Below, piece by piece: positions 48,500-56,158 of a stretch of DNA of 64,000 bases. The DNA is taken from assembly GCA_034411995.1 (NCBI GenBank), contig DAOUME010000010.1, positions 20,307 through 84,306 on the forward strand, read 5' to 3'. The translations under genes were made by a program, and so were the position numbers. This stretch comes from JAUVXJ01 sp034411995 (lineage in GTDB: Bacteria; Chloroflexota; Anaerolineae; UBA7937; B3-Chlor). The stretch's first letter is position 1. Each line of letters opens with the position of its first letter. Below the pieces are notes generated by a model. It searched no databases. It worked only from the letters and a program-made list of their open reading frames with translations, and was not told where the DNA came from.

Positions 48500-50088
48500 C
48501 ACCAGCTTCGTTTCATCGTCTCGATGGGAAAGAGAGGCTCGATATCCACGGGCAGGTCGGCCATGCGGACCAACGCCTCCTCCACCGGCGGCGTCAGGAC
48601 CCCATAGGTGGCCAGGAACCGCTTGGCCTGATCGTAGTCGCCCCGTGCCTGAAGGAGCAGCACTTGCCTGGCCAGCTCCCGAACGCCTTCCCTCACCCCA
48701 ACCAGGTTAGCCCGAAATCTGCCCGACCGCTCGTCGTGCACCACGGCAGCGCGATCCAGGAGCCAGTTGAGCTGGAGCAGGGCAGACCTGCCGTGCGCCT
48801 CGTCTGTTCCGAACCGTATCGACCGGAACAAGAGGACCATGAAGCTCGTGCACGCCTTCTCCAGGTGGGCCAGGATGCCCTGATCTACGAGCTGGAAGAG
48901 GCAACACATGCCAGCCAGATCCGCTTTGGCCTCCTCCAGCGTGGGGTTTAGCTCCTTCAAGGCCAGGCTCACCGTCGTCTGCGACCCATCCGCACTGGCA
49001 ACGAAGCCCGGCCCCATGCCGTGGGCCAACTCGTGCATCAGCACGATGTTGAACGCGGCGTCGAAGTCCACCAGCGACAACTGCTCCTCCGCGAGGATCC
49101 TCCTGGCGGTGAGGACAGTACCACTGGGAAACTTCGCCTCGCTCACGTTCTTGAGCAGGACCTTCTTGCTCCCTTTGACCCGCCTGACCTCCTCGTCGTT
49201 GGGAAGAATGAAGGCCGTGGTCTGTACGCCGGCCCTGGTCTCCCCCGCGCAGAACACCTGGTCGACAACGCTGATCGGAGAACTCGCGCCCCGCTCCTGG
49301 GGGGCATATTCGTTGGCGCCGGGCAGGTTTGCCTCCAGCTCCGGCAGATACTGAACCAGTCTCTCCAGCCTCTCGCTCTCCCCAGGGTCTTTGATTCCGA
49401 CGTAGGCTTCGAAAGCGGCCTTGTAGCCCAGCAGTCGGTCCTCGTATACCTCGTAAGGACCGATGGTCACATCGATCAAGCTGTCCTTTACGTCCACCCA
49501 GTCCACATCGCTCTCGAAGTACTGGTTAGTTCGGAAAGCTTCCGCCCTGCTGGCGAGGAACCTGGATAGCGAGGCGTTGTCGCTAGCCTCAGCAGCTTCC
49601 TCCAGCAGCCTAGCCGCCGGTCCGAGGAACTCCTCGTACGCTTGGGAATAAGGCACCGCCACCAGCCTGTCACCTTCCCGCCTGATGACCGTGTAGTAGC
49701 TCACCAAGGCCTGCTCTTCTTCCGGATGGTGCACGAGCCAGTCTTCGAACTCCTCTTTGGTGAGATCCTCTGGATAGAAGCCCGCCCCGAGGGGCTTCTC
49801 GTACTCGCCCCAAAAGGGCTGATGCTCCTCCAGACGGTCCCACGGGCCGTACATGATGCGGAAGTAGTGCAGGACATCTCTGTCCCCGGCCAGTGGTGAG
49901 CGTTCCAGTTGAGCCAGCCACTCCGGGTTTCGCGCAGATACCTGCCTGAGGAAGATGGAATCCATGTAGCGCGAGGCTTCCACGAGCTTCTGCAGCACTC
50001 GCCTCTCGCTCTCGCTGAGCAGGCCCAGGTCGGAGCTCAATTGGGCAGGTACGAACTGCGCGATCCTTTGCTGGAGCGACTTGCGCAT
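48499..50088 (-). CDS. Dipeptidyl-peptidase III-like metallopeptidase
   Basis: The 529-residue protein resembles the M49/Nudix-associated DPP III-like group: ESERRVLQKLVEASRYMDSI and a downstream FWGEYEKPLGAGFYPEDLTK are similar to what I recall of that family. The metal site is H352-E353-x2-H356 (LMHELAHGMGPG) followed by EEAKAD (E385-D390). Canonical M49 has a six-residue HEXXGH, whereas this is HEXXH, so the family call is tentative. It should be a soluble zinc peptidase. The ATG at 50088 has GGGAGG upstream. The comEA gene overlaps its stop. Confidence 0.82.
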   Translation of the reverse strand: MRKSLQQRIAQFVPAQLSSDLGLLSESERRVLQKLVEASRYMDSIFLRQVSARNPEWLAQLERSPLAGDRDVLHYFRIMYGPWDRLEEHQPFWGEYEKPLGAGFYPEDLTKEEFEDWLVHHPEEEQALVSYYTVIRREGDRLVAVPYSQAYEEFLGPAARLLEEAAEASDNASLSRFLASRAEAFRTNQYFESDVDWVDVKDSLIDVTIGPYEVYEDRLLGYKAAFEAYVGIKDPGESERLERLVQYLPELEANLPGANEYAPQERGASSPISVVDQVFCAGETRAGVQTTAFILPNDEEVRRVKGSKKVLLKNVSEAKFPSGTVLTARRILAEEQLSLVDFDAAFNIVLMHELAHGMGPGFVASADGSQTTVSLALKELNPTLEEAKADLAGMCCLFQLVDQGILAHLEKACTSFMVLLFRSIRFGTDEAHGRSALLQLNWLLDRAAVVHDERSGRFRANLVGVREGVRELARQVLLLQARGDYDQAKRFLATYGVLTPPVEEALVRMADLPVDIEPLFPIETMKRSW

Positions 50089-50201
50089 GCTGCCTCCCAA
50101 CCCCTTCCTTTCGCCACACGCACCTGCCATCGTCAATCATTATAACACTTCCCTCTAGCCGCTTCAAGGTATCTGCGCCTCGCCGCTTGGTTCCAGCACG
50201 C

Positions 50202-50230
50202 TTGACAACACCGCCCAGACATCGTAGACT
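50202..50230 (+). promoter_or_regulatory. Promoter of the tandem reverse transcriptase gene
   Basis: TTGACA (50202-50207), 17-base spacer and TAGACT (50225-50230). Predicted transcription start is near 50237, which leaves a leader of about 260 bases before the GTG at 50497. Confidence 0.65.
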
Positions 50231-50236
50231 GAGGTG

Positions 50237-50496
50237 GTCGAGGAGATTCGCTGTCCTCTCTGAGGTTCCGTGCTTCAGGCGTTCATAAGGATCAGGCGTG
50301 GCCCACAGACCGGGCCTTCGAACGCAGGCGGCCGACGTAGGGTCCTTGACGTGCCAGCTTCGAGGATGGCGGACTCCTCGTCTTTCTTCCTCTTCTCCCT
50401 GCGAGCAGGAGGGAGACACCTCGGCGGAGAATCTGGGAAAGGGAAGAATAACGAAACGATCTGCCGCGCGCGGCACTCTTCGGGAGCAAGGGGCAC
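50237..50496 (+). ncRNA. Candidate structured leader RNA of the tandem reverse transcriptase
   Basis: This 260-base leader has no supported ORF and contains several local stems: GCGT-GGCCC/GGGCC-ACGC (about 50297-50325), GAGGA/TCCTC (about 50361-50379), a perfect 7-bp stem TCTCCCT/AGGGAGA (50394-50416) and a perfect palindrome TGCCGCGCGCGGCA (50462-50475) just upstream of the start codon. Reverse transcriptases of retron, DRT or intron type often use an adjacent structured RNA. That this leader is such an RNA is inference; it could also be only a regulatory 5' UTR. Confidence 0.4.
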
Positions 50497-53043
50497 GTGG
50501 ACCTCATTTCACAGGTGGCTGATCTGAACCACCTGGCTCAGGCATTCAGCCACTACCAGCAGAGGAATCGCAACCGGTCCAGCAGAGGGCGACTGCGTCC
50601 GGGTAGCGACGGCCAGACCCTGGCCGAGTTTGCGGACCATCTGGACAGCAACGTGCGCCAGATCAGCGACAGTCTGCTCAGTGGGCGGTACTCGTTCGCG
50701 CCCTTCACCGAGCGGCGCATCACCCTGCCGGGCGGCACTACGCGGACCGTGTCCACGTCGACGGTGCGAGACGCCATCGTGCAGAAGGCCCTGGCCCTCG
50801 TGGTGGAGCCGGAGCTGGACTCACACCTGGTCGACAACTGCTACTCCTTTCGCCTGGGCCACGAAGCTCCATCCATACACGACGCCGTCAGTGTTGTCGT
50901 CAGGTTCCACCGCACAGGCCACTACTGGGTGGTCAAAGAGGACATCAGTTCCTATTTCGACAACCTGGACCACGATCTCCTCCAGGCTCGCCTGCGAGAG
51001 GCCCTCCCCGACGATTCACCCATCGTCTCTCTCTACTGGAGCTACGTGACGGCCCCCCGTCTCGTCGACGGACAACTCCTACCGCGCGAGCGTGGCGTGC
51101 CCCTGGGCACCATCCTGGCCAACTGCCTCTCCAACCTCTATCTGACCTCTCTGGACGCACGAATGAAGGAGCAAGGTCGCCTGTACCTCCGCTACTGCGA
51201 CGACGTCATCGTCTTTACGGAGAGTCGAGAGGAGGCGGCCCAGGTCAGAGGGGCCATCGCCAACGAGGTGGGGCAGCTTGGGCTGACCCTCAATGAGCGC
51301 AAGAGTTCGCTGGTGGCCCCGAGAGGGCGCTTCGTATACCTGGGGTACGAGTTCGACGGGCAGCACATCAGGATAGGCCCGCGGGCCCTGCGCAAGTTCA
51401 AGACCAGGATCAAAGGCGCCACCCTTCGAAAGTCTCACCGCGCACCGAGCCGACGTCTCCTGCGTACAGATGAAGGGCGAGCGGTCTTACGGCAGGTGAT
51501 CTCACAGGTCAATCAGGAGATTGGCGGCGACACACCCCGTAACTGGGCCCGCTATTTCGCCCGATGTGACTTCGACGACCAGTTCCGCCAACTCGACCAC
51601 TGGATCAGGGACCGCGTCCGGTCGGCCGTGACCGGGGGTTGGAACAAAGGCAACTATCGCGCGGTGCCCACGTCGCTCCTTCAGGAGCTGGGCCTCAAGT
51701 CGCTGGTGGGCGAGTACTATAGATGGAAGTACCGCTGGCGAAAGCGCGGTCAGAGCCTCCTTCGAGCTGTGGCCAGGCTCGATCACCTGCGTGAGGTGCT
51801 GGAACTCTATCGGCGGCGTTACTACGACCCTCGCCAGGGCAGCTACGACTTTCGTGCCGGGGCCGACGGCGTCAGCATGGAGCAGTTCGTCTCCAGCGAG
51901 ACCACCAATCTGCGGCTCGTTCAGCGTCTCCTGCTCGCGGGCGAGTATCGCTTCACGCCTTTCGTCGAGTATACCAAGGCCAAGAGGGGGCGCGCTGACG
52001 ACAGGGTCATCTGCCGCGCCACCCTGGCGGATACCGTGGTCCAGAAGGCCATGGCCACGGTCGCGGAACCGCGGTTCGATCACCTGCTCAGCGAGGCTTG
52101 TTTTTCCTATCGCCGCGGCAGGAGCCAGTTCAGCGCCATCGGCCAGGTCCTGAGCAGCGTCCATGCCAGGCCAGACTGGTGGGTAGTGAGGTCCGACTTC
52201 CGGTCCTTCCTGGACACGGTGAATCTGGCCATCCTGGCGTCGCAACTGGAGGCAGTGCTGGCCGAGGAGCCCCTGGTGTTGGATCTCTACCTGAAATACC
52301 TCTACAACGGGCGGATGCGTGATGGCCAGTTCCTGCCCCGCACCTCGGGACTGCCGCGGGGCGGGATCCTGACCCCTTTTCTGGCCAACCTGTACCTGAC
52401 ACCCCTCGACGAGGCGATGACCAGGGATGGATTCCACTACACCCGGTATGCCGACGACGTCATCGTCTTCGCCGAAACGGAAGGACGCGCCCGAGAGGGT
52501 ATGGAGAGGATCGGCCGGCTGGCGGGAGAACTGAGACTCGCCCAGAGCCTGGAGAAGAGCCACATCGTACCGCCTGGAGAGGCTTTCGAGTTCCTGGGCT
52601 ACTCCATCAAGGGCGCTGAGGTATCGATCCGCCCCTATGCCATCAACTCCCTGAAGAAGCGCATCACCAGGGTCACGACCAAGCGTAAGTATCCGCAATT
52701 GACGCTGAGGAGTCTGGCCACCGACGAGGGGCGCACGGCTCTCCAGTCGATCATCGCCAGGGTCAACCGCGCCTACATCTACAAGGGGGGAAACGACTGG
52801 ACCAGGCACTTCTGCCGCTGCACCAGCGACCGTCAACTCCGCGAACTGGACGCCTGGATCGCCGATCGTATCAGAATGACGGTGACCAAGAGGTGGGCCG
52901 AGAAGAACCGTCGCCTCGTACCTTACGGCCTGCTGAAAGAGACGGGATGGAAACCACTGGTGCCCCTGTACTACCGGTGGCGAAGGAAGGTATGGAGACA
53001 AGGAACGGGTAGTTCACAGCCCCTGCCGCCAGATATGGGCTAA
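50497..53043 (+). CDS. Tandem reverse transcriptase: two complete group II-like RT modules in one protein
   Basis: The 848-residue protein carries two RT domains, each followed by a maturase X/thumb-like region. Module 1: GRYSFAPF and TVRDAIVQKALALV (fingers), KEDISSYFDNLDHD (motif A; D149, D155), RGVPLGTILANCLSNLYL, RYCDDVIVF (D235, D236), TDEGRAVLRQVISQVN, EYYRWKYRWRKRG. Module 2: GEYRFTPF, ADTVVQKAMATVAEP, RSDFRSFLDTVN (D567, D573), SGLPRGGILTPFLANLYL, RYADDVIVF (D653, D654), TDEGRTALQSIIARVN, LYYRWRRKVWRQG. From motif A to the end the offset is exactly 418 residues, so the gene arose by internal duplication. Catalytic aspartates are intact in both halves. Both lack the Gln of the usual PQG motif (PLG, PRG). 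No HNH endonuclease is fused and no intron RNA was recognised. Its function is unknown. Confidence 0.93.
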   Translation: MDLISQVADLNHLAQAFSHYQQRNRNRSSRGRLRPGSDGQTLAEFADHLDSNVRQISDSLLSGRYSFAPFTERRITLPGGTTRTVSTSTVRDAIVQKALALVVEPELDSHLVDNCYSFRLGHEAPSIHDAVSVVVRFHRTGHYWVVKEDISSYFDNLDHDLLQARLREALPDDSPIVSLYWSYVTAPRLVDGQLLPRERGVPLGTILANCLSNLYLTSLDARMKEQGRLYLRYCDDVIVFTESREEAAQVRGAIANEVGQLGLTLNERKSSLVAPRGRFVYLGYEFDGQHIRIGPRALRKFKTRIKGATLRKSHRAPSRRLLRTDEGRAVLRQVISQVNQEIGGDTPRNWARYFARCDFDDQFRQLDHWIRDRVRSAVTGGWNKGNYRAVPTSLLQELGLKSLVGEYYRWKYRWRKRGQSLLRAVARLDHLREVLELYRRRYYDPRQGSYDFRAGADGVSMEQFVSSETTNLRLVQRLLLAGEYRFTPFVEYTKAKRGRADDRVICRATLADTVVQKAMATVAEPRFDHLLSEACFSYRRGRSQFSAIGQVLSSVHARPDWWVVRSDFRSFLDTVNLAILASQLEAVLAEEPLVLDLYLKYLYNGRMRDGQFLPRTSGLPRGGILTPFLANLYLTPLDEAMTRDGFHYTRYADDVIVFAETEGRAREGMERIGRLAGELRLAQSLEKSHIVPPGEAFEFLGYSIKGAEVSIRPYAINSLKKRITRVTTKRKYPQLTLRSLATDEGRTALQSIIARVNRAYIYKGGNDWTRHFCRCTSDRQLRELDAWIADRIRMTVTKRWAEKNRRLVPYGLLKETGWKPLVPLYYRWRRKVWRQGTGSSQPLPPDMG

Positions 53044-53072
53044 GACCCATGTACCTCGTCAGTTCTGGGCCG

Positions 53073-53106
53073 GGACGCGTACACACCCTCAGGTACGGGT
53101 GCGTCC
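53073..53106 (+). terminator. Stable stem-loop after the tandem RT gene
   Basis: GGACG/CGTCC and CACCC/GGGTG stack into a 10-bp helix with a six-base bulge, about 30 bases past the stop. No T-run follows, so it could be a terminator, an RNA 3' end or part of an RT-linked RNA. Confidence 0.4.
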
Positions 53107-53197
53107 TGGTGGGGGAGCTGCGGCAATTCCATTGCCAAAGGGCACTGCGGTGTCTGCTGGCGGCAGGGGCTCTCTCCCATACCGGCAGCGCACAAGC

Positions 53198-54022
53198 TCA
53201 GGAGGCCGGCGCCCTCTGACAGACGGGACAGACGTACGTCCCTCGCCCGCCGACCACGAGTCGTTCGATCTCCGCTCCGCAGCGAGGACACGGTTCCCCA
53301 GCCTTGCCCGAGACCAGCAGCTTCTCCTGATGAGTTCCCTCGCTGCCATTCGGACGCACGTAGTCGGAGCGGGTCGTCCCTCGATGGAGTATCGCCTCGC
53401 GCAGGACCCCCCGAATGACCTCGTACAGACGATCCAGTTCGTCCCTCGTCAGAGTGTGTGCAGCCCGCCGTGGATGGATACGTGCCCGAAACAGCGCCTC
53501 GTCCACGTAGATGTTGCCCAGCCCAGCCAGAAAGCGCTGGTCCAGCAACAGCGGCTTGATTTTCCCCCGGCGGTTCTCCACGAGGGCGCGGAAGTCTGAC
53601 GGAGAGAAGCCCTCCTCCAGCGGCTCGGGCCCTAGATCCCCCAACACCTCGTCGGGGTCCTCCACCAGGTACAGGCGCGCGAACTTCCGAACGCTCACGA
53701 AGCGCAGTTCGTTTCCGTCGTCCAGGCGAAAGGAGAGTCGCTCGTGGGTCTGCCAGGGTGCGCCGCCCTCCCTGACCCGCAGGCTCCCGGTCATGCGCAG
53801 GTGCACCAGCAGTGCCCAGCCGCTGGAGAGGCTCAGGACGAGGAACTTCCCCCGTCGTCCCACCGCCTCCACGCGGCAACCTGCCACCTGGCCGCAGAAC
53901 GCGGCCGCCGAGGGCCGGTCCACACAGCCCTCCCAGGCCACCGTCACCCCCTCGATGGTGCGCCCCACCAGCAACTCACGGAGGTCCCGGCTGATCGTCT
54001 CTACCTCGGGAAGTTCGGGCAT
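53198..54022 (-). CDS. mutM: Formamidopyrimidine-DNA glycosylase
   Basis: The 274-residue protein starts PELPEVE, the invariant N-terminal proline and glutamate of Fpg. Other features are HLRMTGSLRV, RKFARLYLV, LLLDQRFLAGLGNIYVDEAL of the helix-two-turn-helix and the zinc finger CPRC...CPVC at the end. It removes oxidised purines such as 8-oxoguanine and nicks the abasic site. The ATG at 54022 is set by the invariant PELPEVE; the longer frame upstream is spurious. It lies one base after the glycosyltransferase stop, so the two are in one operon, although functionally unrelated. Confidence 0.96.
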   Translation of the reverse strand: MPELPEVETISRDLRELLVGRTIEGVTVAWEGCVDRPSAAAFCGQVAGCRVEAVGRRGKFLVLSLSSGWALLVHLRMTGSLRVREGGAPWQTHERLSFRLDDGNELRFVSVRKFARLYLVEDPDEVLGDLGPEPLEEGFSPSDFRALVENRRGKIKPLLLDQRFLAGLGNIYVDEALFRARIHPRRAAHTLTRDELDRLYEVIRGVLREAILHRGTTRSDYVRPNGSEGTHQEKLLVSGKAGEPCPRCGAEIERLVVGGRGTYVCPVCQRAPAS

Positions 54023-54023
54023 C

Positions 54024-55004
54024 TCAGCTCGCTCCCTCCCGACGGAGCATGGCGTCCCAGCCCCCACTGACCAGACCCAGTCCCAGCGCCAGGGCGCGCA
54101 CGAAGAGAAGAAAGGGAGACAACAACCCCACCACAGGATCTCTGCGCCAAGCCCTGACTACGAAAGGCACTGCACTGACCAAAAAGAGCACCACAGCCAA
54201 CAGGGACAACCAGCCTAAGAAGCTTCTCACTAAGAGTAAGGCCAGGAGCGGAACGAGCACCAGGGCCAATCCCATCTGTATCTTGACCGTCTGGGGAGTA
54301 TGAGAGTCGCGCACCGCTTTGCCCGGATGCCTGCGCAGGACCATCACCTTCCAGTATCCGATGTTGAACTTGCGCTGGAAGTACGCCGTGAGCGTCTGAG
54401 GATGCTCGTGATACACCACCGCTCTGGGGTTGAAGACCATCTTGTAGCCTCGCTCCGCCAGCCGGAAGGAGAACTCTTGATCTTCGACCGAGGCGCTGGG
54501 ATACCGGGTGTCAAACCCCCCCTCGGCCAGAAAGATCTCGCGCCGATATCCCGCGGAGTAGGTATCGATGAAATCTATCCACCTTTGCTTGGCCATGCGC
54601 TCGTACCGTTCCTCGTACTCGCACTGCACGAAGCGCGGCATGAGCCCGGGTTGTCGGGTGTCATACACCCCCTTCACTCCCACGACCTCCTGGTCCTCGA
54701 AGGATCGGCCCATCTCCGCCACCCAGTTGGTCTCGGGAACGCAGTCGGCGTCGGTGAAGAGCAGAATGTCACCTTTGGCCACAGACGCTCCCTTGTTCCT
54801 GGCGGCTGCGGCCCCTTGTTGTGCCTGAGCGATCAGGGTAGCCCCGCTCCCCTCCACGACCTGTCCCGTTTCGTCGGTGGAGCCATCGTCCACGACGATC
54901 ACCTCGTACCTCTCCCTGGACACGCTCTGCTCGAGGAGGCCCTGGAGGCAACGGCCTATGGTCCTCGCCGCGTTTCGTGCGGGCACCACGATGGAGATCT
55001 CCAT
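54024..55004 (-). CDS. Family 2-type glycosyltransferase with C-terminal membrane helices
   Basis: The 326-residue protein is a GT-A enzyme: ISIVVPARNAARTIGRCLQG at the start, VIVVDDGSTDETGQV, AAARNKGASVAKGDILLFTD with ADC (DxD-like motif), GGFDTRYPSASVEDQEFSFR with the catalytic ED, and YHEHPQTLTAYFQRKFNIGY. Two or three hydrophobic helices follow (residues about 245-310). It should transfer a sugar to a lipid or glycan acceptor at the inner membrane face. The ATG overlaps the stop of the YbhN-like gene (TAATG), so both are translated together. The long upstream frame, to 55973, is a shadow of that gene. Confidence 0.93.
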   Translation of the reverse strand: MEISIVVPARNAARTIGRCLQGLLEQSVSRERYEVIVVDDGSTDETGQVVEGSGATLIAQAQQGAAAARNKGASVAKGDILLFTDADCVPETNWVAEMGRSFEDQEVVGVKGVYDTRQPGLMPRFVQCEYEERYERMAKQRWIDFIDTYSAGYRREIFLAEGGFDTRYPSASVEDQEFSFRLAERGYKMVFNPRAVVYHEHPQTLTAYFQRKFNIGYWKVMVLRRHPGKAVRDSHTPQTVKIQMGLALVLVPLLALLLVRSFLGWLSLLAVVLFLVSAVPFVVRAWRRDPVVGLLSPFLLFVRALALGLGLVSGGWDAMLRREGAS

Positions 55005-56011
55005 TACCGGCCCTCCACCTCCGCGACGAGGCGATACAAGGTCAGATTCTCTCTCCACAGGCACACCAGCCCCGCGCCGATGAGGGGCAGCACCACGATG
55101 GAATGCAGTACGAATCCGTAGGCTAGGGCTTGACTCTCGTCCACGCCCAGGACCGACAGGGAGAGCAGACACAGGTAATGGAAGACTCCAATGCGCGCCG
55201 GGGAGGTGGGCACCGCCAGACCAAGGTGCACGACCGTCAGCACCACGAGAGAGGCCAGCAGAAGAGGTGCCTCGATGTCCAGGGCCAGAAGGACCAGGTA
55301 GTTGGTCAGTCCCGCCAGCAGCCATATGGCAACCGTCCAGACGACGATCTCGACCTGCATACCGCTCGCCCGCCACGACCTGAGACCATCGGCCAGTGCG
55401 CCGATGCGGCGGTTCAAACCCAGCCTTTCCAGCGCTGGTAATAACTGGCCCAAACGCTCGGAGGTGCGGACCAACCTCTGCCGGCCCCTCGTGAGCAGCA
55501 GGACCACGGCCAGCAGCAGTGCGGTCACCAACGCCGCCGCGGCACCGGACAGGCGCAGCCAGGGAGGCACCGGCACGACCACGAAGAGGATGCCCAGAAG
55601 CACGAGCAGCGCCAGGCCATCGAGTGTCTTCTCCACCACGATGGTGCCCAACGCCAGCAGCGCGGGGCGTTTCTCCGCGTCCCGCACAAGATAGGCCCGG
55701 GCGAGCTCGCCTACCCTGGCGGGCAACAGGAAATTGATGGTCTGTCCGATCAGCAGGGCGGAGACGAGGCTGGTCAAGCGCAGGCTCTCCTGCGCCGGGT
55801 AGAAGAGCAGCTTCCATCGCAGGGCCTTGGCCACGATGGTCGCGGCGACCGTGAGCAGGGCCAGAGCCACCAACCAGGGGTTGGTGCCCATCAGAGATCT
55901 CTTGAGGCCCGAAGGGTCGACGCCCCGGACCGCCAGCACCAACAACAAGACACCCAGGGCGAGTCCAATCCATAGATACGCCTTGCGCAGAGTCGCCCTC
56001 GCTCTCAACAC
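55004..56011 (-). CDS. Flippase-like YbhN/LPG synthase-type membrane protein
   Basis: The 335-residue protein has about eight membrane helices and the family signatures TNPWLVALALLTVAATIVAK, LIGQTINFLLPARVGELARA, IVVEKTLDGLALLVLLGILF and TVVHLGLAVPTSPARIGVFH. UPF0104/YbhN proteins share the fold of the membrane part of lysyl-phosphatidylglycerol synthase and are linked to lipid or glycolipid transfer. The cytoplasmic aminoacyltransferase domain is absent. The GTG has TGGAG upstream. It precedes a glycosyltransferase, suggesting a role in glycolipid assembly. Confidence 0.92.
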   Translation of the reverse strand: MLRARATLRKAYLWIGLALGVLLLVLAVRGVDPSGLKRSLMGTNPWLVALALLTVAATIVAKALRWKLLFYPAQESLRLTSLVSALLIGQTINFLLPARVGELARAYLVRDAEKRPALLALGTIVVEKTLDGLALLVLLGILFVVVPVPPWLRLSGAAAALVTALLLAVVLLLTRGRQRLVRTSERLGQLLPALERLGLNRRIGALADGLRSWRASGMQVEIVVWTVAIWLLAGLTNYLVLLALDIEAPLLLASLVVLTVVHLGLAVPTSPARIGVFHYLCLLSLSVLGVDESQALAYGFVLHSIVVLPLIGAGLVCLWRENLTLYRLVAEVEGR

Positions 56012-56158
56012 CCAGACTCCAGAGCTCCCGCCATCACGCTCCTTCTCCAGAAACCCTGACGAGCTGGCTCGGGCGCAACACCTCGATGCCTCTCGGCCTC
56101 CAGGGGTTCCTCACGGCGTCCCACGCGAGTCCCGGGTGGGAGAGGAAATACGGAGCCA

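Noticed and set aside
51502..53001. 499-codon minus-strand frame opposite the tandem RT
   Set aside because: It is an antisense shadow of the high-GC RT gene, without ribosome binding site or recognisable domain.
50100..53200. Group II intron around the RT gene
   Set aside because: I could not see a domain V-like hairpin or intron boundary on either side, and the protein starts from its own promoter. A covariance search would settle this.
54024..55973. Very long glycosyltransferase frame (649 codons)
   Set aside because: The part upstream of 55004 is a shadow of the YbhN-like gene. The glycosyltransferase begins at ATG 55004.
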